Positions 1 through 11,690 of a stretch of 64,000 bases of DNA are shown here, one piece after another. The position numbers and the translations under genes are program-made. Every line of letters starts with the position of its first letter. The stretch's first letter is position 1. Source of the DNA: Macrostomum hystrix (taxonomy: Eukaryota; Platyhelminthes; Macrostomidae). The notes beneath the pieces were generated by a model. It ran no database searches. It was not told where the DNA came from and saw only the letters and a program-made list of their open reading frames with translations. The DNA lies in contig CATNEN010000025.1 in the NCBI GenBank assembly GCA_950097015.1, positions 930,001-994,000 on the forward strand, read 5' to 3'.

Positions 1-170
1 GCTTCCTAACAGGCGAAAGAAGCAGACCCGATGCTGACACGACAATGCTAGTTTTTTTGCTCAACTTTCTATAGCACTTCGTTTGACACGTGGAGCACGT
101 ATTGTGTATTTATTCTCATGAACTGATGAGCATGCTTTCTTAAAGTATGAGTACAGTATGAGTACGACTT

Positions 171-375
171 AGAATCCCTGAGCTCGGCGAGGCCACATTC
201 CGTGGAAAGAAGGCTTTGAGGACCTAAGAGTATACACAGCCTGAGGGTGAGAAAGTCAGGGCAGATGAGCACCCCTGTGTGCGTGTGTGCTCAGGAGTCG
301 GTGGAATGGGCAGAATTGCCTCCTCGCTAGCTGCGGCTCTAGTGTCACCACATGATGTGTGATGATGTGTATCGC
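171..375 (+). repeat. SINE family 1, 5'-truncated copy
   Basis: The segment from the GAGCTCGGCGAGGCCAC-like start through the TGTGCTCAGGAGTCGG stretch to the CTAGTGTCACC tail matches, with substitutions, the copies at 12473-12795, 22150-22330 and (inverted) 58590-58755, plus a copy cut off at the window end. The fuller copies begin with a degenerate tRNA-like B box, so this is a dispersed tRNA-related SINE. The 5' tRNA-like part is missing here. Confidence 0.6.
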
Positions 376-487
376 ACCTTGATTACGTAATCACGACGCC
401 CCGATTATAAAAATCGGCACATCACGGATTGATTAAATCCTGCGTTAATAAACTCTTCTTCGGACAGGAAATTAAACAGGATTTCTG

Positions 488-757
488 ATGGCTACCTTTG
501 TTCCACTGGCAATGCGACGCCCGTGTAATATACAAAGAAAGTTGGAACGCTTCAGACTCTTACTCTCCTTTGTGCCTACGCGCTGCAGTAAGTGCCTTTG
601 GGATGCCGAAGTTATGAAGCGCACGGTTGCAGAACTCTGGGATCATACAGCAGTCAATTATCCCAGATCCCCTCATCTCGCGTGTGAGCGCTGCGATCGT
701 GATATACAAAAAAGAGAGATTAAAAAGCTAGAAGTTATGCAAAGTTTCATTGCACAG
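488..757 (+). CDS. Hypothetical open exon with two CxxC pairs
   Basis: I do not recognise this protein. An ATG at 488 opens 90 codons to a good splice donor (CAG|GTATGT at 758); reading on without splicing reaches a stop at 886. The peptide is basic and carries CSKC and CERC pairs about 30 residues apart, which could form a zinc ribbon. It lies just downstream of a SINE and of a TATA-like TTATAAAAAT near 405. Base composition is AT-richer than the recognised exons of this window, and I found no convincing second exon. It could equally be a chance open frame. Confidence 0.22.
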
Positions 758-886
758 GTATGTTTTGCATTGAGTCCCCGTCCTGAATCTAACACAGACT
801 CAAGGGTTATCCGTCACAAACTGAACAAAAAGAGATTTCAGATTGGGCTCTCGGGGATCAAAGGTAGGGAGCGGCCTACTATATAG

Positions 887-1392
887 CCGCTGGGAGATGT
901 GACTAGGCTAAAATACGCGTTCGCGGTCATATCTTCCCATGTCCGGTCCTGCTTCCCCCCCATCCTCCCATCCCTTCAGTAGCCGACCAATTGGCGGCTG
1001 GGAGATTTTGAAGCTCTAGCTTTTTTATCCCCAAAAGCAGCCCCCCAACCGGCTGCCTGGCTGTAAGCGCTCTTCCCCAAACTCCTTCCCTGCGTTTGAG
1101 CTTGTATTAAAGTCATTTAGACGTTGAGTTCTCGCCTACGTATTGCAGATGTAGTGCATCATCGCAGAACTGCGTGCATGTAGATTTACTGTCTTAAAAT
1201 GTGATTTGTTTGTTATTTTATCGTTTACATATGTATAATATGTGCTTATTCTGTTGCCCTACAATTTAATTCTGTGTTTTATTGGTACCGATTCGCAGAT
1301 CTCAGTTGCTAAGGTAAGCATTCTGCAGCATATTGTGCCGATATACTTTGCAAGTTAATTGTTGCTTGACGATAATACTTTGTTTAGGAAGA
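887..1392. other. Intergenic, nothing recognised
   Basis: This mixed-composition sequence precedes the first minisatellite. The only structure seen is a short similarity between two segments containing GGCTGGGAGAT near 890 and 995. No gene or RNA is visible. Confidence 0.4.
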
Positions 1393-2139
1393 GAGCAGAG
1401 GATAGCAGGGAGTAGATCAGTAGGATGGGACTAGATCAGGGGAGAGAATAGAAGGGACTAGATCAGGGGAGAGGATAGGATGGGACTAGATCGGAGAGGA
1501 TAGGATGGGACTAGATCAGGGGAGAGGATAGGATGGGACTAGATCAGGGGAGAGGATAGAAGGGACTAGATCAGGGGAGAGGATAGAAGGGACTAGATCA
1601 GGGGAGAGGATAGGATGGGACTAGATCAGGGGAGAGGATAGGATGGGACTAGATCAGGGGAGAGGATAGGATGGGACTAGATCAGGGGAGAGGATAGAAG
1701 GACTAGATCAGGGGAGAGGATAGAAGGGACTAGATCAGGGGAGAGGATAGGATGGGACTAGATCAGGGGAGAGGATAGGATGGGACTAGATCAGGGGAGA
1801 GGATAGGATGGGACTAGATCAGGGGAGAGGATAGAAGGGACTAGATCAGGGGAGAGGATAGGATGGGACTAGATCAGGGGAGAGGATAGAAGGGACTAGA
1901 TCAGGGGAGAGGATAGGATGGGACTAGATCAGGAGAGAGGATAGGATGGGACTAGATCAGGGGAGAGGATAGGATGGGACTAGATCAGGGGAGAGGATAG
2001 GATGGGACTAGATCAGGGGAGAGGATAGAAGGGACTAGATCAGGGGAGAGGATAGGATGGGACTAGATCAGGGGAGAGGATAGGATGGGACTAGATCAGG
2101 GGAGAGGATAGAAGGGACTAGATCAGGGGAGAGGATAGG
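1393..2139. repeat. Minisatellite, ~28-bp unit
   Basis: About 26 tandem units are built on GACTAGATCAGGGGAGAGGA followed by TAGGATGG or TAGAAGG. Units differ mainly by that two-variant tail (28 versus 27 bp). The plus strand is purine-rich. The array sits upstream of the 7TM receptor gene start at 2794. Confidence 0.9.
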
Positions 2140-2793
2140 AGGAATTTATCTGCAAAAGGAAAGCAATTTAATATTTTTAAGTGGCTTTTGAAACACAAAA
2201 ACTGTGAAGTGACAGGAGGTAGAGTCAAGTACCGAGTGACGTGTCGTTTGACGCTGATAACTCAAGTTAGCAATTAATAAGTTAAATATACGAGTATACA
2301 CAGTAGTCAGATGGTTTTCTGCAGGTGAGTTGGCTCAATTTTTTCTATTTGGAATTTAATTATCGCGGTTGTTCACAGCAACTAAATGAGGTCCTGGATA
2401 CTAAGGTAGCGCTGAATTATTAACTAACAGCAGCCAGTTCGCTGTATCGATTGGCCAAGGAAGCAGAAATAATCTATTTGAAAAGAAACGCATTCGTTAT
2501 TCTTGACTAGAAAAAGCATTGACAGGGTTCTATGCATAAACACTGTAAACACAAATGGATTTGTCTGTTGAATGAGGATCTCATTCACTTCACCGGTTCT
2601 CACCGGTTAAAAAATGTGTTTTACCTGTTAGCAACTGGTTTTACCTGTTTCGCATGGTTTTGATCGAGACAGATTCTTCATCATTATATATATTGAGTTG
2701 CCAGCTTACCTGACCTAAAATGAGCATAAATTAAGTATAGTAAAGTTTCTTTCTATTCCAAACTTTTCGACACTGCAACCCAGAAGCAGCAAA
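2140..2793 (+). promoter_or_regulatory. Upstream region of the 7TM receptor gene
   Basis: This is about 650 bp of AT-rich sequence between the minisatellite and the receptor ATG. It holds a short internal triplication (GGTTCTCACCGGTTAA, ACTGGTTTTACCTG, TGGTTT) at 2590-2660. A pyrimidine-rich stretch ending in CAG at about 2782 lies about 12 bases before the ATG and could be a cis- or trans-splice acceptor. No core promoter is clear. Confidence 0.3.
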
Positions 2794-3858
2794 ATGAGAG
2801 AACATCTGCTCCTGCTACTGCTTCTACAAACAACGGCGGCGACATCAAAGAGCGACACAGAGAGCTCGATAGACGACTGCGGCTCCTGCAGATTCTCGCC
2901 CGCCGCCGACGCCTCCGCTGCGATTCCCGCATGCAGCTGCGATTCCGTCTGTCAGCGGCTGGGCGACTGCTGCGCTGACGCAACCATCGACACGGACACT
3001 TCATCGATGATCAACCAGCTGCCGATGTCCTGCCAGCCTCTGATTGGCTACTTCGCCACACCGCTAGCCGGCATTAGTAACGCTGGCCTAGCAACGGTTG
3101 CTAGGTGCGTCAGCGTCCACCATCCGCTGGACGATCTGTGCCGCCTCGGGCCAGCACTTCCCGTTGTCGCGGATGGCCTGCTGTTTCGCAATCCCGCCTG
3201 CTCGACCTGCCACGGGCGTCGATTCGAGGCGCCGAAGCAACTCGGCGATCTGGGAAGCGGACTCGAACCGCCCGCTAGCCTTCGATCCTGCTGGCTGAAG
3301 GTGATCGCCGACTGTCCAGATCAGTGGTGGAACTCATCCACAGCTTCGTCTGTCATCGACCCTAGACTCTGGCAGGCCAGGTGGAAGGTCTGGGACGCCT
3401 GCAACGAGGGCCCATTCAGTCCACATCGAGGCGGCCTGGATGGCGGCGGCGGCCCTGTTTACCGCAACCGGCACTGCGCGCTTTGCCACCAGGTTGTGCT
3501 GCCGGTCTGCCAGGAGGGCCTGTCAACGGCGGAGCGTAGCGAGCGCGGCTATTCTCAGCAGCCGCCGTCGCATCTGCCGGCGCCGTTCTGGAGTCTCGAA
3601 GCGGCCATGGAGGAAGTCGCGCGCGGCCATAACGCAGCGACTCTGCCGCGGCTTTGACACTGCCGACGACATCGTCAAAGAGTTCGGACCGGCGGCGGCG
3701 CTGACGTTTCAGTTCGACAGTCTGAGTTGCCGGCCGCAGCTGGTACTGCAGAGTGGAGCGAATTGTAGCAGCCTGGTGTCAGCGAGGTGGGACTCAGCCG
3801 CTGGTGGGAACAACAGCTCCGCACTCACTCACGGGATTCTCCTACTCGGTGGGAAACA
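2794..3858 (+). CDS. 7TM receptor, extracellular exon (SMB-like N-terminus)
   Basis: The ATG at 2794 starts a hydrophobic signal peptide (leucine run, residues 4-11). A cysteine cluster follows at about residues 29-60 (CGSC...CSCDSVCQRLGDCCAD), typical of a somatomedin-B domain. Later Cys-rich motifs (ACSTCHG; YRNRHCALCHQV) resemble those in invertebrate adhesion/Methuselah-like receptors. The first frame stops at 3655-3657. Just before this the +1 frame takes over with a sensible continuation (GFDTADDIVKEFG and NCSS glycosylation-like sites) to 3858, where a GTGAGT donor lies in phase 2. The break near 3620-3655 is a one-base frameshift: either a sequence error or a real lesion. Exon 1 joins in phase to the exon at 21225. 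Receptor family is inferred from exon order and TM layout, not from alignment. Confidence 0.6.
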
Positions 3859-3879
3859 GTGAGTCTGGCAGCTGAGGAA

Positions 3880-4345
3880 GCTATTGGGGATAGGAGAGGA
3901 GAGGAGATGAGATTAGCGAGAGGAGAGGAGAGGAGATGAGAGGAGAGGAGATGAGATGAGATTAGATTAGATGACAATGAGATTAGAGGAGAGGAGAGAA
4001 GAGGAGAGGAGAGGAGATGAGATTAGAGGAGAGGAGAGGAGAGGAGATTAGATGAGATGAGATTAGAGGAGAGGAGAGGAGAGGAGAGGAGAGGAGATTA
4101 GATGAGATGAGATTAGAGGAGAGGAGAGGAGAGGAGAGGAGAGGAGAGGAGATGAGATTAGAGGAGAGGAGAGGAGAGGAGAGGAGAGAAGAGGAGAGGA
4201 GAGGAGATGAGAGGAGAGGAGAGGAGATGAGATTAGAGGAGAGGAGATGAGATGAGATGAGATGAGATGAGATGAGATGAGATGAGATGAGAGGAGAGGA
4301 GAGGAGAGGGGGAGAGGAGAGGAGAGGAAGGGGAAGGATAGGTAG
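3880..4345. repeat. Purine-only low-complexity array
   Basis: Irregular alternation of GAGGA, GATGA and GATTA pentamers covers more than 450 bp, almost without pyrimidines other than T on the plus strand. It lies at the 5' end of the large receptor intron. The polypurine strand could form triplex DNA; this is inference from composition only. Confidence 0.85.
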
Positions 4346-5395
4346 GTTTATTGATAAATGAACGGTAGCAGTAAACCAATTTATTCTTGTTCTAAATTTG
4401 AAGGCCAGATCAAAGCACTTTCTTTATTTTGAATGACAGCTGGTGTGGGTTTGTGTGTGTGATCTTTCCGCCCAGACCAAGCCATCCGCGTGGATTGACA
4501 GTAATTAGGTGTAGCAAATCATTGTATCACTGTGCGGATAATATTTTTCTATACATTTATTTAGCTGGTACTAACTGGCAATGCACATCTGTCGATGTCG
4601 CTAATACCATTTTTCTAATTTGAGTTCTTTTTTCAGTTAAATCGAGACCAATATCTCGATGCTCTGGGTTGACTGGGATATCTAGGATGGGAATTGGGGA
4701 ATTGGGATTACACGAGAGGCCTTGTGGGGATTTAAATTGTATTTGAACTGAGCGACTTTTTTATTTATAGGATTAAATGCTGGGTCAAAGCAAGCACTAA
4801 ACCAGAGCCACTAAAGCCGCACAGCTAGTAACCTTTCTTGCCTGTGTCGCAGTCTCAAATAACTGCGCTGCTTCTACTAGTGTGTCCGGCTTGGCATGAA
4901 AATAATAATCCCCTTAATTGCTTGACAAATATATTATTTTTTGTCTCCCCGCATTGACAATGGTTTGGCGAGCTTATCGCATATAGTACATCGGCTGTTT
5001 ATACATTATTGAGAATATGAAATAACTGCATCTGACAATCGCTCTGTCTGTCCCATGCGTTAGTCTAGCAAATTGCGGTAAACACACAGACCGATTTGTC
5101 TTTTAGCAGAGATAGAGAAATAGCAGAGATTTTACTGCGACAAATCACAGAGCCCGATGTGGCGGAGATCAGAGTTGGGGCTCTCTACGTATGATATCAA
5201 GCTTTGTGTGTGTCTGTGTGTTTGTGTGGCAAAAACCGGATATAACTGGATGTTGAGCATAGCTGTATGGCAGTAATTGAGCCAGCTCTTCACAAAAGGA
5301 TAAATTATTATACACTGATACAGTATATGCCGCCTACATATGGTGCAAATGAAAATCATTAACTCTTTGTTGCTACAAAAAAGTTAGCATGAAAA
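4346..5395. other. Intronic/intergenic, nothing recognised
   Basis: AT-rich, single-copy-looking sequence between two arrays, inside the proposed receptor intron. No exon, RNA gene or element was recognised on either strand. Confidence 0.4.
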
Positions 5396-7232
5396 CAGAA
5401 AGGGAGATGCAGCAGTGCAGGTGGGGAAGGAGGCTTGGAGGGAGATGCAGCAGTGCAGGTGGGGAAGGAGGCTTGGAGGGAGATGCAGCAGTGCAGGTGG
5501 GGAAGGAGGCTTGGAGGGAGATGCAGCAGTGCAGGTGGGGAAGGAGGCTTGGAGGGAGATGCAGCAGCGGTGCAGGGAAGGAGGCTTGGAGGGAGATGCA
5601 GCATTGGTGGGGAAGGAGGCTTGGAGGGAGATGCAGCATTGGTGGGGAAGGAGGCTTGGAGGGAGATGCAGCAGTGCAGGTGGGGAAGGAGGCTTGGAGG
5701 GAGATGAAGCAGCGGTGCAGGGAAGGAGGCTTGGAGGGAGATGCAGCAGTGCAGGTGGGGAAGGAGGCTTGGAGGGAGATGCAGCAGTGCAGGTGGGGAA
5801 GGAGGCTTGGAGGGAGATGCAGCAGTGCAGGTGGGGAAGGAGGCTTGGAGGGAGATGCAGCAGTGCAGGTGGGGAAGGAGGCTTGGAGGGAGATGCAGCA
5901 GTGCAGGTGGGGAAGGAGGCTTGGAGGGAGATGCAGCAGCGGTGCAGGGAAGGAGGCTTGGAGGGAGATGCAGCATTGGTGGGGAAGGAGGCTTGGAGGG
6001 AGATGAAGCAGCGGTGCAGGGAAGGAGGCTTGGAGGGAGATGCAGCATTGGTGGGGAAGGAGGCTTGGAGGGAGATGCAGCATTGGTGGGGAAGGAGGCT
6101 TGGAGGGAGATGCAGCAGTGGTAGGGAAGGAGGCTTGGAGGGAGATGCAGCATTGGTGGGGAAGGAGGCTTGGAGGGAGATGAAGCAGCGGTGCAGGGAA
6201 GGAGGCTTGGAGGGAGATGCAGCATTGGTGGGGAAGGAGGCTTGGAGGGAGATGCAGCATTGGTGGGGAAGGAGGCTTGGAGGGAGATGCAGCATTGGTG
6301 GGGAAGGAGGCTTGGAGGGAGATGCAGCATTGGTGGGGAAGGAGGCTTGGAGGGAGATGCAGCATTGGTAGGGAAGGAGGCTTGGAGGGAGATGCAGCAG
6401 TGCAGGTGGGGAAGGAGGCTTGGAGGGAGATGCAGCAGTGCAGGTGGGGAAGGAGGCTTGGAGGGAGATGCAGCAGTGGTAGGGAAGGAGGCTTGGAGGG
6501 AGATGCAGCATTGGTGGGGAAGGAGGCTTGGAGGGAGATGAAGCAGCGGTGCAGGGAAGGAGGCTTGGAGGGAGATGCAGCATTGGTGGGGAAGGAGGCT
6601 TGGAGGGAGATGCAGCATTGGTGGGGAAGGAGGCTTGGAGGGAGATGCAGCATTGGTGGGGAAGGAGGCTTGGAGGGAGATGCAGCATTGGTGGGGAAGG
6701 AGGCTTGGAGGGAGATGCAGCATTGGTAGGGAAGGAGGCTTGGAGGGAGATGCAGCAGTGCAGGTGGGGAAGGAGGCTTGGAGGGAGATGCAGCAGTGCA
6801 GGTGGGGAAGGAGGCTTGGAGGGAGATGCAGCAGTGGTGGGGAAGGAGGCTTGGAGGGAGATGCAGCAGTGGTGGGGAAGGAGGCTTGGAGGGAGATGCA
6901 GCATTGGTGGGGAAGGAGGCTTGGAGGGAGATGCAGCATTGGTGGGGAAGGAGGCTTGGAGGGAGATGCAGCATTGGTGGGGAAGGAGGCTTGGAGGGAG
7001 ATGCAGCAGTGGTGGGGAAGGAGGCTTGGAGGGAGATGCAGCAGTGGTGGGGAAGGAGGCTTGGAGGGAGATGCAGCATTGGTGGGGAAGGAGGCTTGGA
7101 GGGAGATGCAGCATTGGTGGGGAAGGAGGCTTGGAGGGAGATGCAGCAGTGGTGGGGAAGGAGGCTTGGAGGGAGATGAAGCAGCGTTGCAGGGAAGGAG
7201 GCTTGGAGGGAGATGCAGCATTGGTGGGGAAG
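5396..7232. repeat. Minisatellite, 35/37/38-bp variant units
   Basis: About 50 units share GGGAAGGAGGCTTGGAGGGA followed by GATGCAGC and a variable joint (ATTGGTG, AGTGGTG, AGTGCAGGTG or AGCGGTGCA). The joint variants set the unit length, and blocks of like variants show local homogenisation. The G-rich plus strand has many GG runs. The array has almost no stop codons, so it produces long open frames on both strands that are not credible proteins. Confidence 0.92.
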
Positions 7233-7715
7233 GAAGCGACAAGCGAGGTGGAGTTGTCAGAGCGTCAGAGCAGGAGTCAGAGCAATTAGCAAAGTGCCAC
7301 CCCTTGCGTCCGTGACGCGGCATCCAAAAAAGTTGGCACGCCCCGAAAAATTTGATGCAGTGGTAGCTCTCAGTTTCCGAGTTGAATCTGATTTATTGAC
7401 GCGCTCTCTCTTATCTGTCTAGAGCTGAGTTGTTCAGATTTTTCTCATAAAACCGATAATCAACATGAGATCTGTCAGTCTGGCTGTCTAGATAACAAGC
7501 GGACATTTATGATTATTAGAAAAGCTCTTCACTTGATAAAGTGCGCCTTGCGCCTTCTTCATTCATTTTTAAGAGGCTATAACAGTCGAGCTTATCTTTA
7601 TCTGCGTTGAGCTTATCTTGTTAAAAGAACATTTTTCGTTGAAGTGTCCAGACATCGAGCAATTAATCGCATCTAAATATTGTACGTTTTGTGAACTGTA
7701 TCAGCTGGTATTGGG
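7233..7715. other. Inter-array spacer
   Basis: About 480 bp of unique sequence between two minisatellites. No coding or RNA feature seen. Confidence 0.4.
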
Positions 7716-10700
7716 TACTGGCCTAGGAGTGAGTGTCATTGTTTGGTATTGGTCATTAGTCTGGGAGTGAGTGTCATTGGTTGTTATTGCCCATTAGTCT
7801 GAGAGTGAGTGTCATTGGTTGGTATTGGTCATTAGTCTGGGAGTGAGTGTCATTGGTTGGTATTGGTCATTAGTCTGGGAGTGAGTGTCATTGGTTGATA
7901 TTGGTCATTAGTCTGGGAGTGAGTGCTCATTGGTTAGTATTGGTCATTAGTCTGGGAGTGAGTGTCATTGGTTGGTATTGGTCATTAGTCTGGGAGTGAG
8001 TGTCATTGGTTGGTATTGGTCATTAGTCTGGGAGTGAGTGTAATTGGTTGGTATTGGTGGCTGGCCTTGGAGTGAGTGTCATTGGTTGGTATTGGTGGCT
8101 GGCCTTGGAGTGAGTGTCATTGGTTGGTATTGGTGGCTGGCCTTGGAGTGAGTGTCATTGGTTGGTATTGGTGGCTGGCCTTGGAGTGAGTGTCATTGGT
8201 TGGTATTGGTGGCTGGCCTTGGAGTGAGTGTCATTGGTTGGTATTGGTGGCTGGCCTTGGAGTGAGTGTAACACGCGGTGTTTGGCGGTGTGAAACCAGA
8301 TTCTACGAAGGCCCCGTGAGGCCGTGCTTGTTGTATTTATGTCAGTTGCGATTACGTAATCAGCGATGTACAGTAATGAACGATGTTAAACGAACGAACA
8401 GCAAATACGATAGAATGATTCAGCAAATTATTAGAAAGATTGTTAACATTCAAAAACTGCCTCAAAGGCTAGGAATAAAAACCATTACATCATTGGTTGG
8501 TATTGGTCATTAGTCTGGGAGTGAGTGTCATTGGTTGGTATTGGTGATTAGTCTGGGAGTGAGTGTAATTGGTTGGTATTCGTGATTAGTCTGAGAGTGA
8601 GTGTCATTGGTTGGTATTGGTGATTAGTCTGGGAGTGAGTGCTCATTGGTTGGTATTGGTCATTAGTCTGGGAGTGAGTGTCATTGGTTGGTATTGGTCA
8701 TTAGTCTGGGAGTGAGTGTCATTGGTTGGTATTGGTCATTAGTCTGGGAGTGAGTCTCATTGGTTGGTATTGGTCATTAGTCTGGGAGTGAGTGTAATTG
8801 GTTGGTATTGGTCATTAGTCTGGGAGTGAGTGTCATTGGTTGGTATTGGTCATTAGTCTGGGAGTGAGTGTCATTGGTTGGTATTGGTCATTAGTCTGGG
8901 AGTGAGTGTCATTGGTTGGTATTGGTCATTAGTCTGGGAGTGAGTGCTCATTGGTTGGTATTGGTCATTAGTCTGGGAGTGAGTGTCATTGGTTGATATT
9001 GGTCATTAGTCTGGGAGTGAGTCTCATTGGTTGGTATTGGTCATTAGTCTGGGAGTGAGTGTAATTGGTTGGTATTGGTCATTAGTCTGGGAGTGAGTGT
9101 CATTGGTTGGTATTGGTCATTAGTCTGGGAGTGAGTGTAATTGGTTGGTATTGGTCATTAGTCTGGGAGTGAGTGTAATTGGTTGGTATTGGTCATTAGT
9201 CTGGGAGTGAGTGTCATTGGTTGGTATTGGTCATTAGTCTGGGAGTGAGTGTAATTGGTTGGTATTGGTCATTAGTCTGGGAGTGAGTGTAATTGGTTGG
9301 TATTGGTCATTAGTCTGGGAGTGAGTGTAATTGGTTGGTATTGCCCATTAGTCTGGGAGTGAGTGTAATTGGTTGGTATTGCCCATTAGTCTGGGAGTGA
9401 GTGTAATTGGTTGGTATTGGTCATTAGTCTGGGAGTGAGTGTCATTGGTTGGTATTGGTCATTAGTCTGGGAGTGAGTGTAATTGGTTGGTATTGGTCAT
9501 TAGTCTGGGAGTGAGTCTCATTGGTTGGTATTGGTCATTAGTCTGGGAGTGAGTGTCATTGGTTGGTATTGGTCATTAGTCTGGGAGTGAGTGTAATTGG
9601 TTGGTATTGGTCATTAGTCTGGGAGTGAGTGTAATTGGTTGGTATTGGTCATTAGTCTGGGAGTGAGTGTCATTGGTTGGTATTGGTCATTAGTCTGGGA
9701 GTGAGTGTCATTGGTTGGTATTGGTCATTAGTCTGGGAGTGAGTGCTCATTGGTTGGTATTGGTCATTAGTCTGGGAGTGAGTGTCATTGGTTGATATTG
9801 GTCATTAGTCTGGGAGTGAGTCTCATTGGTTGGTATTGGTCATTAGTCTGGGAGTGAGTGTAATTGGTTGGTATTGGTCATTAGTCTGGGAGTGAGTGTC
9901 ATTGGTTGGTATTGGTCATTAGTCTGGGAGTGAGTGTCATTGGTTGGTATTGGTCATTAGTCTGGGAGTGAGTGTAATTGGTTGGTATTGGTCATTAGTC
10001 TGGGAGTGAGTGTAATTGGTTGGTATTGGTCATTAGTCTGGGAGTGAGTGTCATTGGTTGGTATTGGTCATTAGTCTGGGAGTGAGTGTCATTGGTTGGT
10101 ATTGGTCATTAGTCTGGGAGTGAGTGCTCATTGGTTGGTATTGGTCATTAGTCTGGGAGTGAGTGTCATTGGTTGGTATTGGTCATTAGTCTGGGAGTGA
10201 GTGTCATTGGTTGGTATTGGTCATTAGTCTGGGAGTGAGTGTAATTGGTTGGTATTGGTCATTAGTCTGGGAGTGAGTGTCATTGGTTGGTATTGGTCAT
10301 TAGTCTGGAAGTGAGTGTCATTGGTTGGTATTGGTCATTAGTCTGGGAGTGAGTGTCATTGGTTGGTATTGGTCATTAGTCTGGGAGTGAGTGTCATTGG
10401 TTAGTATTGGTCATTAGTCTGGGAGTGAGTGTCATTGGTTGGTATTGGTCATTAGTCTGGAAGTGAGTGTCATTGGTTGTTATTGCCCATTAGTCTGGGA
10501 GTGAGTGTCATTGGTTGTTATTGCCCATTAGTCTGAGAGTGAGTGTCATTGGTTGATATTGGTCATTAGTCTGAGAGTGAGTGTCATTGGTTGGTATTGG
10601 CCATTAGTCTGGGAGTGAGTGTCATTGGTTGATATTGGTCATTAGTCTGGGAGTGAGTCTCATTGGTTGGTATTCGTCATTAGTCTGGGAGTGAGTGTCA

Positions 10701-11405
10701 TTGGTTGGTATTGGTTGTTGGTCTGAGAGTGAGTGTCATTGGTTGGTATTGGTCATTAGTCTGGGAGTGAGTCTCATTGGTTGGTATTGGTCATTAGTCT
10801 GAGAGTGAGTCTCATTGGTTGGTATTGGTCATTAGTCTGGGAGTGAGTGTCATTGGTTGGTATTGGTCATTAGTCTGGGAGTGAGTCTTATTGGTTGGTA
10901 TTGGTCATTAGTCTGGGAGTGAGTGTCATTGGTTGGTATTGGTCATTAGTCTGGGAGTGAGTCTTATTGGTTGGTATTGGTCATTAGTCTGGGAGTGAGT
11001 GTCATTGGTTGGTATTGGTGGCTGGCCTTGGAGTGAGTGTCATCGGTTGGTATTGTTTGCTGACCTGGCAGTGAGTGTCATTGGTTGGTATTGGTTGTTT
11101 GTCTGAGTGTGAGTGTCATTGGTCGGTATTGGTTGTTGGTCTGAGAGTGAGTGTCATTGGTTGGTATTGGTTGTTTGTCTGAGTGTGAGTGTCATTGGTT
11201 GGTATTGGTTGTTGGTCTGAGAGTGAGTGTCATTGGTTGGTATTGGTTGTTGGCCTGGGAGTGAGTGTCATTGGTTGGTATTGGTCATTAGTCTGGGAGT
11301 GAGTGTCATTGGTTGGTATTGGTCATTAGTCTGGGAGTGATTGTTTATTGGTTGGTATTGGTCATTAGTCTGGGAGTGATTGTTTATTGGTTGGTATCGG
11401 TGGTT
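7716..11405. repeat. Large 38-bp minisatellite with an internal interruption
   Basis: Tandem units of about 38 bp (core GGTATTGGTCATTAGTCTGG then GAGTGAGTGTCATTGGTT) run for 3.7 kb. A variant block with GGTGGCTGGCCTTGGAG dominates 8045-8270. Non-repetitive sequence interrupts the array at 8271-8488. The last units (11040-11400) are more divergent, as expected at an ageing array edge. It lies downstream of the minus-strand aminopeptidase gene, within the proposed receptor intron. Confidence 0.93.
8271..8488. other. Non-repeat insert inside the 38-bp array
   Basis: About 218 bp unrelated to the surrounding repeat, starting near AACACGCGG and ending near ACCATTACAT. It contains the palindrome GATTACGTAATC, also found near position 380. 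I see no clear target-site duplication, so I cannot say whether it is an insertion or a remnant of the pre-expansion locus. Confidence 0.5.
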
Positions 11406-11690
11406 GGTCCGAACCTTTCTTGTGGCAGAAAGCTGGCGAATGAAAAAATAACAAAAATTGGTGTGATTTTTGCCTAATTACTGACAACAATTTCGATCTT
11501 AAAACATTTTCTTGTAGCTTCTAATAACAAAACATGTCATTTGTGCACACACGCACATTGGCTGTGCTGTTCTAGTTGATCATTGTACAAAGTTGTCTAA
11601 AATATCTTCAGAATAGCTTTTATCGGGGACAAAACTGAATGGCCAATTTCAAATTTCAAATTTCAAATTTCAACTTTTTGATTCCAATTT
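11406..11690 (-). other. 3' flank of the aminopeptidase gene
   Basis: This AT-rich sequence follows the minus-strand stop codon and is presumably 3' UTR. It contains a short ATTTCAA microsatellite at 11645-11672. I see no unambiguous AATAAA on the minus strand close to the stop. Confidence 0.35.

Noticed and set aside
5359-7323. A 654-codon minus-strand open frame (SKPPSPPLLHLPPSLL-type) and several plus-strand frames
   Set aside because: The frames exist only because the minisatellite unit lacks stops. Unit lengths of 35, 37 and 38 bp shift the phase between copies, every frame reads the same mixed peptides, and variation shows no codon bias.
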